Shown here: one piece after another, positions 13,401 to 23,518 of the stretch | Position numbering within the stretch: the first letter of the stretch is position 1 | How the letters are laid out: each line of letters starts with the position of its first letter | Origin: Kitagawia praeruptora | Lineage: Eukaryota; Streptophyta; Magnoliopsida; Apiales; Apiaceae | DNA length: 64,000 bases | Direction of reading: 5' to 3' | Assembly (NCBI GenBank): GCA_037693485.1 | Contig: CM075346.1 | Span: 128,948,001-129,012,000, forward strand | Position numbers and translations under genes: made by a program | The notes under the pieces: generated by a model | Told to the model about the DNA's origin: nothing | Databases searched by the model: none | What the model saw: only the letters and a program-made list of their open reading frames with translations

Positions 13401-14771
13401 GAAGATCCTAGTAAAATCTTGAAAATCGGGCAACAGCTAGATAAAAATACAAGAGAAAGGTTAACTGCTTTCCTTAAAAGCAACCTTGATGTGTTTGCAT
13501 GGTGTCATTCTGACATGGTGGGGATTGACCCAAAAGTCATGTGCCACCACTTGAACATCGACCCTGAGAGAAGGGGTATCCGGCAGAAGAGAAGGCCTGT
13601 CAGTGGTGAAAGGGCTACCGCCCTCCAGGAAGAGGTAGACCGGTTATTGAAGGCTGGTTTGATCAAAGAATCCTTCTACCCAACATGGCTAGTAAACCCA
13701 GTACTGGTCCGGAAGCCTAATGGGAAATGGAGGACATGTGTTGACTTTACTGATCTAAATAAGGCATGCCCTAAGGATAGCTTCCCGCTACCCAGAATTG
13801 ATCAACTGGTGGATGCCACGGCAGGCCATGCTTTGCTAAGTTTCATGGACGCCTACTCCGGATATAACCAGATACCAATGTTTGAACCGGACCAGGAGCA
13901 TACCAGCTTCATAACTGATAGAGGACTGTACTGTTATGTGGGGATGCCGTTTGGGCTATTGAATGCCGGGGCTACCTATCAGAGGCTGGTAAACATGATG
14001 TTTAAAGAACAGATTGGTAAGACTATGGAAGTCTATGTTGACGATATGTTGGTCAAATCAAAGGTGGCAGCCGACCATGTGTTGCACCTATCTAAGATGT
14101 TTGATATCCTAAGGAAGTACCGGATGAAACTGAACCCCCAAAAGTGTGTTTTTGGGGTGGAGTCTGGAAAATTTCTTGGATTCATTGTGAACCACAGAGG
14201 GATTGAGGCAAACCCTGCCAAAATCAAAGCATTGCTGGAACTGAGGTCCCCAAGGAATGTAAAAGAAGTCCAAGGGCTTACCGGAAGGGTAGCAGCCCTA
14301 AATAGATTCGTATCTCGGTCTTCCGACAAATGCAAGGAGTTTTTCAAGGCTATCAAGAAGGGTCAAAACTTTGAATGGACCCCGGAATGTGAGGAAGCCT
14401 TCAAGAAACTAAAAGAACAGCTGGGAAGCCCACCCTTGCTCTCCAAACCCTTGGAAGGTGAGGTACTCATTTTATATTTAGCTGTTTCTGAATACTCTAT
14501 AAGTGCTGTGTTGATCCGGGAGGAAGAACAAGTACAATACCCGGTATACTATGTGAGCAAAAGGCTGCTTGATGCGGAAACCCGGTATCCCAGCATGGAA
14601 AAGCTAGCATATGCTCTAATATTGGCTTCCAGGAAGCTAAGGCCATACTTTCAAGCCCATAAAATTGAAGTTAGAACATCCTTCCCGCTAAGGCAAGTGA
14701 TGCACAAGCCGGAAGCCTCTGGTAGAATGATGAAATGGGCTGTTGAGCTAGGACAGTTTGAAATTGATTAA
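10467..14771 (+). CDS. Gag-protease-RT-RNase H polyprotein of the Tat element, ends at an internal stop
   Basis: The start chosen is the ATG at 10467 (MASDNSESDK), the first after the PBS. The N-terminus is acidic, then basic and Ser/Arg-rich. A gag domain lies at about residues 290-410 (FKGNSDPVEYL, ANAHQWF-like), and a CAFH...GH...C zinc-like motif near 570. The aspartic protease (VLVDNGSSVNIL, with DNGSS) is near 710. RT spans about 1050-1230 with the YVDD site near 1190, and the first RNase H follows. The frame stops at a TAA (14769-14771), but the same frame continues in 14772-16625 with the usual next motifs. The stop therefore interrupts a frame of about 2,050 codons. It is either a single inactivating mutation or a readthrough site. 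The gag-pol identity is certain. Confidence 0.93.
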   Translation: MASDNSESDKTPSQDGNGRNKGGDDVSNKDIMDYLKTMNERVNNLEKGSEKMKKWQRKCKSKSKKKNVTPTRLNFESEDNIEDNTDHVPSEEDAEEPVEEEYEGDQSDVPETQGAEGSPTKSLSVFDRVGKKLTNKDLRHKLIHTGSKYRRDGNGGSTTQGSLERRERSQTVPPKSISRRSRSDGRRNYRQSSHSSWHRNRRSRSTGVPTGGGTDQDSGSHQSSVPRRSKTANEDDDSESDTLSDGENGQFRMSDWKKALEKIKEEKKFKSGITAGSPFSVKVKKAALPRFFKMNTDLKFKGNSDPVEYLSRFNTEMDVYQVEDLARCRLLASTLTGNAHQWFKRLAEGSIKSWRRMGDQFISQFRATVAYAPPVNTLANIKQETHESLRQYFKRFNEQVPKVKKASDETLKNFLIAGVRPGTEFWKELQTEEPGTLAEFYQQAERHKVIEESMAKLSKDSSSRGWSRNKRNRSYSPKRDSNKRASGSGTAGLGAPRYDDMTTLIAVNATKDRVSAKDRLTPKANFQKYSEYTPLTVPISHILEVNEKNGLFRRPYRAWPPGVKDQGKYCAFHEVNGHETADCRHLKDQIEELIRGGYLTEFVAQEAKKYKEGRDNKDKAPGNQERTTRANSIHTIFGGPYLGGASRNARDRYAREARDKPLTNVFHLAERPPKLFKGETADISFTEEDAKWVHHPHNDALVVTVSIGGMNVHRVLVDNGSSVNILAYTTFQKLGLLDKELLPTNNELYGFTGNPVQIMGRVKLPLTLGVDPCKATQMAEFMVVNEDISHNAILGRLVLKDMRVVTSIYHFSMKFPTPNGIGCVKGCQHESRECYNRAVQAAEKADKPIQVEEKADGEALMRSHGLEPQKFERASCNAIMIVELPDEPTEEVPNFRGVVPPQSLLLEAAEKNDEIHNISLEGIVKSASDDDLDGAMLENENQGAERGLPVEIDIDPRMPGTLEKAGAAEDTIPILVDAEDPSKILKIGQQLDKNTRERLTAFLKSNLDVFAWCHSDMVGIDPKVMCHHLNIDPERRGIRQKRRPVSGERATALQEEVDRLLKAGLIKESFYPTWLVNPVLVRKPNGKWRTCVDFTDLNKACPKDSFPLPRIDQLVDATAGHALLSFMDAYSGYNQIPMFEPDQEHTSFITDRGLYCYVGMPFGLLNAGATYQRLVNMMFKEQIGKTMEVYVDDMLVKSKVAADHVLHLSKMFDILRKYRMKLNPQKCVFGVESGKFLGFIVNHRGIEANPAKIKALLELRSPRNVKEVQGLTGRVAALNRFVSRSSDKCKEFFKAIKKGQNFEWTPECEEAFKKLKEQLGSPPLLSKPLEGEVLILYLAVSEYSISAVLIREEEQVQYPVYYVSKRLLDAETRYPSMEKLAYALILASRKLRPYFQAHKIEVRTSFPLRQVMHKPEASGRMMKWAVELGQFEID

Positions 14772-16625
14772 AAGCCCCGAACTGCTATCAAAGGCCAAGC
14801 ACTGGCCGATTTCTTACTGGAGTTTCCTCCTGATTTTGAGGTTACCAGAGAAGATTGTACCCCGGTAGCCCCAGTTACCGAAGGGGATGCCGAAAGCCCC
14901 CAATTATGGTGGAACCTGTATGTTGATGGTGCAGTAAATAATAATGGAGGAGGTGCAGGAATAGAGTTGGTAAGCCCAGAGGGGCACCGAATTCAGAGTG
15001 CCATACACTTTGGCTTCAGGGCTACCAACAATGATGCAGAGTATGAGGCCCTGATTGCTGGTTTGAAACTGGCTCTGGAAATGAAGGTAGAATACCTAAA
15101 TGTGTTTAGTGACTCCATGCTGATTGTATGGCAAATTAAAGGAAGCTTCCAGAGTCGAGGCCCCCGCACTGAACTCTACATGAGGTATGCCCAAGAACTT
15201 ATCAGTAGGTTCAAATTGCTAAATCTAAATCAAATTCCAAGGGTGGAAAATGCCAATGCCGATGCCCTTGCCAAGTTGGGATCCCAAAAAGAAGCTGTCC
15301 TGTTAGGGGTGATACCCCTTGAAGTGCAACTCCAACCAAGTATCCATCGAGATGAGACTATGGAAATAGATTCTTCAATGGAAAGCCAATGGACAACCCC
15401 AATACGTGAGTATATCACCAAGGGGACACTTCCGGAAGACAAAGATGAAGCTCGGAAACTCAAATATAAGGCTGCCCGTTATGTGATCTATGATGGCATC
15501 CTATACAAGAGGGGATTTAATCAACCTCTACTTAAGTGCATATCTGGAAATGAATGTGAATACATCCTAAGGGAAATTCATGAAGGCATTTGTGGCAACC
15601 ACTCGGGGGGTACCTCCTTGGCCCACAAAATTCTCCGACAGGGCTATTACTGGCCTACCATGAAAACTGATGCTTATGACTTTGCTAAAGCTTGTGATCA
15701 ATGCCAAAGGTTTGCTAACTTCAATAGCAACCCAGCTGTGGAACTAAGACCCATTGGAAGCCCCTGGCCCTTTGAAATATGGGGGATTGACCTGATTGGG
15801 GAGCTTCCCAAAGGCAGAGGTGGTGTGAAATATGCCGTGGTAGCCCTTGACTACTTTACCAAGTGGGCAGAGGCAGAACCCCTAGCTACCATCACTGCCG
15901 GTAAGCTGAAGGAATTTGTTAAGCGAGCCATTATATGTAGATACGGGGTACCGTACAAGCTTATCTCAGACAATGGCAAGCAATTTGATAGTAGAGAAAT
16001 GAGAAGTCTATGTGAGGACTTGGAAATAAAGAAAGATTTTTCAGCCGTTTGCCACCCCCAAAGCAATGGGCAGATGGAAGCTGTGAATAAAATCATCAAG
16101 CACACTCTAAAAGCCAAGTTGGAAGATAAAAAGGGAAATTGGCCAGAGGAGCTTCCAATGGTCTTGTGGTCTTACAACACCACTCCCAGGTCCACAATCG
16201 GAGAGTCTCCCTTTGCTCTAACCTATGGCTGTGAAGCTATGGTCCCAGTGGAAGTCGGGACAGGGTCCTACCGAAGGGACAATTTCAGTCAAGAATCAAA
16301 TGAAATAAATCAGAGGCTGGCCCTAGACATGGTAGAGGAAAGCCGGGCTACCGCTCAGCTGAAACTTGCGGCTTACCAGCAGAGGACCCGCAAATACTAT
16401 AACAACAAGGTACGCCCTCGACCCCTCAAGGTTGGCGACCTAGTACTGAGAAGAATGATGCCCAATATGCGGGTTCCCGGGCACGGAGCCTTTGGAGCAA
16501 ACTGGGAAGGGCCTTACAAAATAAAGTCTATCTTTTGGGAAGGCACTTACCACCTTGAAGACATGGATGGGAACACTATTCCCCGTGCTTGGAATGCCGA
16601 GCACCTAAAAAAGTACTATCAGTAA
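14772..16625 (+). CDS. Second RNase H and integrase of the Tat element, in frame after the stop
   Basis: Continues the gag-pol frame directly after the TAA at 14769. It begins with the conserved GQALADFL linker. An archaeal-type RNase H follows (YVDGAVNNNGGGAG, DAEYEALIAGL, NVFSDSMLI). The integrase zinc finger is at about 15580-15720 (HEGICGNHSGG ... CDQCQRF). The catalytic core has GIDLIGELP, ISDNGKQFDS and the PQSNGQMEAVNK glutamate. The C-terminal part (KVGDLVLRRM, GPYKI, WNAEHLKKYY) ends in TAA after YYQ. There is no chromodomain, as expected for Tat. A short product could start at the ATG at 14967, but that would cut into the RNase H. Confidence 0.92.
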   Translation, partial: KPRTAIKGQALADFLLEFPPDFEVTREDCTPVAPVTEGDAESPQLWWNLYVDGAVNNNGGGAGIELVSPEGHRIQSAIHFGFRATNNDAEYEALIAGLKLALEMKVEYLNVFSDSMLIVWQIKGSFQSRGPRTELYMRYAQELISRFKLLNLNQIPRVENANADALAKLGSQKEAVLLGVIPLEVQLQPSIHRDETMEIDSSMESQWTTPIREYITKGTLPEDKDEARKLKYKAARYVIYDGILYKRGFNQPLLKCISGNECEYILREIHEGICGNHSGGTSLAHKILRQGYYWPTMKTDAYDFAKACDQCQRFANFNSNPAVELRPIGSPWPFEIWGIDLIGELPKGRGGVKYAVVALDYFTKWAEAEPLATITAGKLKEFVKRAIICRYGVPYKLISDNGKQFDSREMRSLCEDLEIKKDFSAVCHPQSNGQMEAVNKIIKHTLKAKLEDKKGNWPEELPMVLWSYNTTPRSTIGESPFALTYGCEAMVPVEVGTGSYRRDNFSQESNEINQRLALDMVEESRATAQLKLAAYQQRTRKYYNNKVRPRPLKVGDLVLRRMMPNMRVPGHGAFGANWEGPYKIKSIFWEGTYHLEDMDGNTIPRAWNAEHLKKYYQ

Positions 16626-17000
16626 GACTCTTTTCAGAGCAAACGTAGGCCTCTTTCAGGCTTAGGATGAATAAAGGCAACCTACTAGTTGTGGTTGCAC
16701 CATTTCCCTTTCAGTTCTTAGGATTTCATGATTTTCAATAGATGCCCGGGGGGTAGTGGATGCACACCCCGTCTGGATGAAATTTGATGTATTCGTACTC
16801 TTTGATTTTTAGTAAAAGTAGAAGTTGATTGTTTTCTTTTACATTTACCACTTATAAATATTTTCAGAAAGATATGTAAGACCTACAAGCATAGTTCTAC
16901 ATGGCAGCTAGGCTACCATCCAGAACTAGGGGGGTAGTAGTGGATACACCTCTCAGCTTAACAGGTTGAAATTATCAGAATTTCAAATTTTTGCCATTTC
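16626..17000 (+). other. Post-pol spacer with two PPT-like motifs
   Basis: No coding signal. GGGGGGTAGT occurs at 16748-16757 and 16929-16938, each soon followed by GGATRCACC. The same ten bases form the real polypurine tract at 22191-22200, directly before the 3' LTR. Confidence 0.7.
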
Positions 17001-17572
17001 CAGACATGTACGGAACCTTGAGTGGTTCACATGGCTTACTTGGTTACCAGGGCATGTATGGAACCCTGTTCGGCATACATGGTTCCCTTCATTACTTGGG
17101 CTTGTGTGGTAACCTGATTGGCACACTTGGATCCCTTCATTACCAGACATGTACGGAACCTTGAGTGGTTCACATGGCTTACTTGGTTACCAGGGCATGT
17201 ATGGAACCCTGTTCGGCATACATGGTTCCCTTCATTACTTGGGCTTGTGTGGTAACCTGATTGGCACACTTGGATCCCTTCATTACCAGACATGTACAGA
17301 ACCTTGAGTGGTTCACATGGCTTACTTGGTTATCAGGGCATGTATGGAACCCTGTTCGGCATACATGGTTCCCTTCATCATTTCGGCTTGTGTGGTACCC
17401 TGATTGGCACACTTGGATCCCTTCAATACCAGACATGTATGGAACCTTGAGTGGTTCACATGGCTTACTTGGTTATCAAGGCATGTATGGAACCATGTTC
17501 GGCATACATGGTTTCCTTCATCATTTGGGCTTGTGTGGTACCCTGGTCTACCCACTTGGATCCCTTTATTGC
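17001..17572. repeat. 143-bp minisatellite, four copies, each made of three ~48-bp subunits
   Basis: Copies start at 17001, 17144, 17287 and 17430, exactly 143 bp apart. Each contains three related subunits of 47, 48 and 48 bp, beginning CAGACATGTACGGAACC, CAGGGCATGTATGGAACC and TTGGGCTTGTGTGGTAACC. 143 is not a multiple of three, so the ORFs seen on both strands here shift frame at each copy and are products of the repeat. Tandem repeats in this part of Tat-lineage elements are known as possible sources of satellites. Confidence 0.93.
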
Positions 17573-18382
17573 AAGACATCTTTGCAGGATTGGCCTACAT
17601 GGCATCACCACACATGATTTATTAAAAGGCTGGGACTCCCGGAACAAAGGTTTCCAGGCTGAGCCCCGGTACCCAGGCTACCGGATAGGGGCTACCGGCC
17701 ACGGGGCTCCCGGTGTCAGATTCCTGCCTTCGGGCTTCCAAATGCTATAGGGATACCGGACGGTACCCCCACACCCACAGTGACAACCAAGCAGACAAAG
17801 GTACAAGTAGTCTATCAGTTTTATGGCCACCTTTCCAGGTATGTGTTGCCATATTTACTCTTGTACTCTTTTACACTGCGATACCATTCTATCGTTCTTA
17901 TCTTGATTCATGATCTAATATCTATTTAATCAACATATATATGACATATATCCTCTGAGCACTTGTACAAACCTGTTTTAGAATTAGTGAGGAGAGTCAT
18001 TTTACCGGATAGAATTCGATGGTGGTGTTTAGTTACGCACTATTTTAAGTTATCGTAGTACCTTTCTTACTTAGCATATTGGTACCCTAGAGAATGAGTA
18101 CTATGGGGGTTCGATGAGTAAGGATTATTAAGTCCAAGTTGGTTCTCGTTGCATAATCAGAAATGATGCGACAATCATACCTACTACATAAAAAACCAGA
18201 TAATAAGATAAACATGCATTACGAAAGCAAATTCAAAAGTACCAGGCCCGAGGCCATACGACGAACAGAGTTAAAGAGCCAAATCCTTACATCTGTGGAG
18301 CGTTATAGGAGCCCACCCCCTAAGTTAAAACCAAAAGTTCACAAACAAACGAGAATAAAGTTTGAAATGGCTGGAGAGAAAG
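17573..18382. other. Spacer between minisatellite and antisense gene
   Basis: No ORF with recognisable motifs. A GC-richer block at 17640-17770 is packed with CTACCGG/GGTACCC words like those in the LTR. It should contain the 3' untranslated region of the antisense gene. No clear poly(A) signal was picked out. Confidence 0.5.
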
Positions 18383-20989
18383 TCACTGAGGAGAGGAAAG
18401 GTCTTTGGTAGCCTCAGAACTAGGGGAATCCTCGACAGGGTCAACCTTTTTAATGGCATCACCTGGAGTAACCTCGATCGCACTTGCAGGAGCTTCCACC
18501 TTGGTATCTTGGACATTTTCGGTAGTATCCTTCAGAGGTATCGGTGACTTGGGTATCGCCTTGGCAGCCTCTGCTTTGAAGTTCTCCACCTGCTTTACGG
18601 CATCCTCACCTAGAAGCGCCCAATTCAGGTCAGGCATCACTTGCCAAGTAGACCTCATGTAATCGGTAGCCCCCTTAGCGAAACCCAAGTTATACCTTTC
18701 TGGAAGGGCCTCTTTGAGCCTTCTGACCGATGCTTGCAGGGAATCCACCTGTAACTTCAGTTCTTTAATCTCGGAGGCATGGACTACCATCCTTTCTTCC
18801 TTCTCTTCTTCCTGAGTGGCAACCAACTTGCCCAACTTATCCTTTTCCTTGGCTAACACAGATAACTCTCCCTTCAACCTCTTACCAGCCTCAGACAGCT
18901 TCTTCTTCTCACCTTCCACGGCTTGCATATCTAACTTCAATTGCTTGATTTCCTCTCGGAGCCTCATATCGCCACGGGTAGCCAGGGCCATTTGATTGGA
19001 AAGCCTAAGTTGATGAAAGAAGCTCTCGCCCGCTGAAAACAGCATGGATCTCGCAGCATCAGAGGTTTTCTGTTTAACCCACCCAGCAATCGTCTCCATG
19101 GGAATCTGACCTCCAGACATCTGATAGAACTGCTCCACTTCACCTACAGGCGTATCTTGCTGAGATATCCTAACTCTCTTCGAAGATCGAGTTTCTGGGG
19201 TAGTCTTGAAACTCCCGGAAGCTTGAGATAATCTACGTTTTTCAGTAGCTGAAAGCTCAACCTTGAAGGGTGCAGGAGCTGGGACCCTGGAAATCGGAGT
19301 AGCGGCAATAGGGGTTTCCATCATGAGCAAATCGTCTTCAGGAAATAAATCTTCATATTTATCAGATGGTTTGATGAAGGATGGCACAGATCCTGACATA
19401 CCTGAAATGATGGAACATTGGAGATGTTAGTAACCGTAACACGTAACTATATGAGGAAATATCAGGTTACCAGTAGGGTTACCGGAGCCCGATTTCTGGA
19501 TGCATATGATAACATGAGTAAGAGAAATGCAACAAGTACTACACAGTTTCGAAGCATATACATGAGAAAAGCAATAGAGACGCCACTAATAACGAGTATC
19601 TATGAACAAAGGAGCATGACATGTTTAGTGAGAATGTAAGGAAAAGGTGTAGGGAGCGGTAGCCTGGGGTACCGGGAGAGAAGTCAGCGGAAGCCCCATC
19701 TCTCTTTCCACGCTTCCTGTCAGTACCCTGAGGTCTAGGCTCTCTTTCCAATCCTTCATCAGCCTCCCTCCCCTGGGCAGGGGGAGAGGGAGCCAGGAGT
19801 CTCGCAAATCCCAACCTCACTAAGGTTTCCGGAGTTAACAAACTCTCGCCATCTCCTAAACTAGCAGCCAACCTCATAATCTTTTCGGCTCTCTTTGCTT
19901 CAGCCCCCTCGAGCAAAGTTTGCGATGGGATCCCTAAATGAGATAATAGATAGTAAAAAGGGGGTAAGAGCTATGTAGAAAATTAACCAAATAAAGGTTA
20001 CCAGTAATGAACGAGGGTACCAGATGCTTACCCGGAGTCAGATTCCACTCTTTTCTCATCCCTTCACAATCATAACAATACAAAAACATTTCCATCCAGT
20101 CATACATTCCCCGCTTATTTCCCTTAATACATCTCCCTTGTCTGTCATTCCAGGAGGTAAGGTAAAAAATACCTATCTTCCTTCCTACACCCTTTAGTTG
20201 ATAAAAGTACCCCAATTCCCTAGGGGTAATAGGGGCAGAAAAGGTCTGATCGTAAAGGATATACATACATGCCGCCACCCTGAAGGAATTAGGTGACAGT
20301 TGCATAGGAGCTATCTCATAGAAGTTCAGCATGTCAACAAAAAACGGATGCATCGGCATAGAGAATCCCAGCTTGAAAAAGGATGCAGACAGTACTGCAT
20401 TAGGTATAGCTTGGTCAGGTTCAAAGTTGTCGAACCTGTGGCACCTCTCACCAATGCTAGGTACCACCAGGTCGCATCCTGGATTGCATGATTCCTTCAA
20501 CCGCGCAAGTCTGTCAGCATTCATGGACGAATCTGTATCCTCACAAGAGGGAACAGAACCTGCAGGAACATGGGGCTTTCGCTCAACCTCTGCCACCAAC
20601 GGCATCTCAGCATTATCATTCCTTCCCATCACATCATCATTGCTGAAGAATGGTTGTTCACCACCCAGCCAGAGATCATTTATAGTTTTTTCCCCTTCAT
20701 CAGTGTTGGAACTAACATCAATCCTTTCTGCCTCTCCACCATCCGAATTCGATGAACCGGCCTCCAGGGAAAGGCTAGGATACCGGCTGACAATCTCAGC
20801 AGACAAGGGGTCTATTACTTCTACCTGGGAACGTGTCCTGGAGCTAATTGATGGTTTAGATTCAAGCAGGGGCTGGGAAAGCAAAAGATTATTCAGATGA
20901 GTTGACCCCGAATCAGACGGTTCCCCAGACACGGGTGATAAATATCCTAATGACTGGGAAGACTCCCTCGATGCCGATGAAAGAGACAT
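18383..20989 (-). CDS. Antisense accessory gene of the Tat element, three exons, putative gypsy-type transposon protein
   Basis: Inferred CDS join: 20989-20032, 19933-19673, 19401-18383. Both introns have GT donors and AG acceptors and both are phase 1; the joined frame gives 745 residues without a stop. The N-terminus (about 1-170) is Ser/acidic-rich. Residues about 190-320 (LSASFFKLGFSMPMHPFFVDML, NSFRVAACMYIL, ELGYFYQLKGV) resemble the Pfam 'putative gypsy type transposon' domain (PF04195). The middle exon is basic. The last exon holds a long predicted coiled coil (LREEIKQLKLDMQAVEGE onward). Tat elements are known to carry extra ORFs, some antisense, of unknown function. The start is the ATG at 20989, which follows a TTGCAG acceptor. 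Function is unknown; the exon model is by eye. Confidence 0.75.
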
Positions 20990-21760
20990 CTGCAACCACA
21001 AATAGGAAGCAGGTTAACAAAGGGGATTGAAGTGGGATGACTTAGAGTTGGGAAATGTTTCTAACGCCCAACCAACGGGACACCCAGAATATGCAAAAAT
21101 GGCCAAGCCAAAAGAGAGCTAGAGTGTGAAAATAGTCATCGACACGGCAACCTAATATGATGATGCTGGGGTTACCAGAATAAAATAGGAACCACGGGAA
21201 TCTTTCTAAGGCACTATGGTCACACCCCTATCAATAATCCCCAAGTATTAGCTTAACAAGTCAATGAGAACAAACATCGAGCATGCCATGAGCATCTAGA
21301 AAAGTGATTAGAAGGGGCAACCGGAATACAAATCGCCCGAAATCCCTCAGATACATGCACTATGAGCAAGAAGATTTACACATACAATTCTTTATAAAAG
21401 TTCAACCAGTCAGATCTATCCAAAACAGGGTCAACAATTGAAAAGTATAGCATGGATCAAAGACCAAACATATGAAACTTGGGTAAACCGAAATGGATGG
21501 TATCAAAACAAGTGTCGATTCAAAGACAAACATTAATATGCATATACGGACATATGAGGCATAGAACACAAGATATGCATGGCTACTATGATTTACAGTA
21601 CTAATTCCAAGGTCACAGACATACCTGGGTGAAGAGTGTAGAAACGGGAGTTCGAATGTCTTAGCTCTCGTCGGAAACTTCTTTGCAACCCTTGCTTGCC
21701 CAAAAGAGGATGTGGAGAAAAGATAAAATACAAAGGGTTAAGGGAATAGATATATACAAA
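20990..21760 (-). promoter_or_regulatory. Promoter and 5'UTR intron of the antisense gene
   Basis: On the minus strand a TATA box (GTATATATC, core 21751-21756) predicts a start near 21722. A strong donor (CCCAG|GTATGT) at 21625/21624 and the acceptor GGTTGCAG directly before the ATG at 20989 define a leader intron of 635 bp. This is inferred from consensus sites only. Confidence 0.55.
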
Positions 21761-22183
21761 CGGTGAGAAAAGAGACGTGTCCCCCCTTGATTAATGAATG
21801 TGGCACAGAAAATGAGATGGGGTGGGAAACGTCCTTTGCTGGGAAAATGGCTGATTTTTTCAATTTATCTGTGCAAAAAACGGTAGAGTCCTAGCCTATT
21901 TTTTCCTCCTCAATAGTTATCATTTTATTTCCAAAGAATTAAAATGATTAATCTATCCTTAAACGAGTAAAAATACGAGGCTTCCGCTTTTATGCTGATT
22001 TGAACTTCTGTAGCACAAATACGAGAGCTGCTAATTATAAACATCAGAATTAGTCCCAACTCTATGATTAAGAATTTTCAGTATTGACATGTGGTGTTGA
22101 TTTAGCAAGATAGCAAAAAGATGAATTTTCTTAGCAACCGGCACCCCGTGGATAATAAGGTTCCCCTTGCACACAGTACTTCA
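21761..22183. other. Spacer between antisense promoter and 3' LTR
   Basis: No coding signal. Upstream sequence of the antisense promoter and 3' untranslated sequence of the sense RNA share this stretch. Confidence 0.5.
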
Positions 22184-22200
22184 GGGAACCGGGGGGTAGT
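22184..22200 (+). promoter_or_regulatory. Polypurine tract of the Tat element
   Basis: GGGAACCGGGGGGTAGT abuts the 3' LTR at 22201, the expected place for plus-strand priming. Confidence 0.85.
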
Positions 22201-23157
22201 TGTTGTGACCAAAATCTCGCATGGGTTAGATTTAGGCCCACTAGAGGATTAGGGTCCAGATCCATGAAGAGAATGAGTAATCTGTCAGGTTTCCGGAGGC
22301 CTACGGTAGCCCTAGGGGTTACCATGTACGCTGCAGCACGGGAACACATGGCTAAGGGTCTCAAGGCATCCCCTTGAGGATAACCTATAACTATTACCAG
22401 TCATCCAGTAGAGCTTCCAGAGTAGCTCCCGTGATAGGGGTTACCGGGGGGGGGGGGGTACCGGAGCCAGGCTACCGGGCGGTACCCCCAGCTTCCGCCG
22501 GAAGCCTGATTAGGCTGCCAATACAGATAAGGCATGCCTCCTATTTTTTAGGAATACGTCTATATCATCTAAAAACACTCTCAAACAGATAAACATTCAG
22601 TTATTTGAGGATATATGTCATATATACTTGATAAATGATACAAAATCATGATAAATACAAGAGATAATCATTCTATGTTACCTAAACTGCTTGGTAACCT
22701 GATTTTATACATCACACTCGATTATTATCAGAAATAACAGTCATTATCCCACTGGAGAGAGGATAACTCATCATGAACAAACAATCATATCATACAAGAA
22801 CTACATTCGGGCTTGATCCACTATAAATAGTGGTATGTAGGCAGTTTACGGGATCTTCTTCGACACTTTACACTCCTTGAGTAGCTAGAGCACGAGCACT
22901 CTTGTGTGACACAGTCAAATTAGGGTTCTTGGCTGGCCAACATTTGGTCCTTGAACTCTCATTCCGTAGATTCAGTCCGATCCTTCCGAGGAACCACATC
23001 CCGTGTTCTTCGGTAACCCTAGTCGTGTGCCTTCCCGGGCGGCTAGCCATTGATCATCAACCACGAGCCTTTCTGGGTGGTTGGATGATTCCTTGTTTAT
23101 TGGCGCTATTCCAGCACGAGGCCTCATAATCTGTTGTGCTAAAATCCTCCCACAACA
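22201..23157 (+). repeat. 3' LTR of the Tat element
   Basis: 957 bp, TATA box at 22822-22829. It differs from the 5' LTR by about five substitutions. The seven-base length difference is explained by 13 G here against 20 G there in the G run (22446-22458). Confidence 0.93.
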
Positions 23158-23162
23158 ATATA

Positions 23163-23513
23163 CTTTCTCATATGACTGAAACATGCAATCTTTTTTTGAT
23201 AGACAGTCTAATGATTTATTGGAGTCGTGAGGATTAAGTTTCTATATATTTTTTAAATGTTATCGAAAAATTTACCATGACCATACAAATATTTTCAATG
23301 AATTAATATAATAAATATTTTAAGGATTCGATATTGAATAAATATACCGAATTCTCATAATATGGGTGAAAAATTTGTTAACATGATACGTAGAAATATT
23401 CTCTAAAAAAGAGAGAAATAAAATGAAAGATAAATTAAAAAAAAACAATAAAGATGGATTTTGAACTTTTCAACGCGGGTTGTATTTGTTTTGATGATTG
23501 GTTCATAATATTA
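23163..23513. other. AT-rich spacer between two retrotransposons
   Basis: About 350 bp of AT-rich sequence without coding signal, between the Tat element and the SIRE-like element. It is the pre-insertion site of both. Confidence 0.6.
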
Positions 23514-23518
23514 ATATT

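Larger units (their letters stand above)
9456..23157 (+). mobile_element. Ty3/gypsy retrotransposon, Tat lineage, full length (13.7 kb)
   Basis: Two LTRs (9456-10419 and 22201-23157) start TGTT(A/G)TGACC and end CCCACAACA. A PBS follows the left LTR and a polypurine tract precedes the right one. Flanks ATATC and ATATA look like a target duplication with one change. Protein order is gag, protease, RT, RNase H, a second archaeal-type RNase H, integrase; the second RNase H is the mark of the Tat lineage. Between pol and the 3' LTR lies an extra 5.5 kb with a minisatellite and an antisense gene. The LTRs differ by about five substitutions plus the length of a G run, so insertion is recent. Confidence 0.93.

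Noticed and set aside
17001..17572. Possible CRISPR-like array
   Set aside because: This is a plant genome, the units are contiguous without unique spacers, and the period is far too long.
17036..17750. Overlapping ORFs of 60-118 codons on both strands
   Set aside because: They are translations of the 143-bp minisatellite. The period is not a multiple of three, so the frames shift with each copy and the similar peptides are repeat artefacts.
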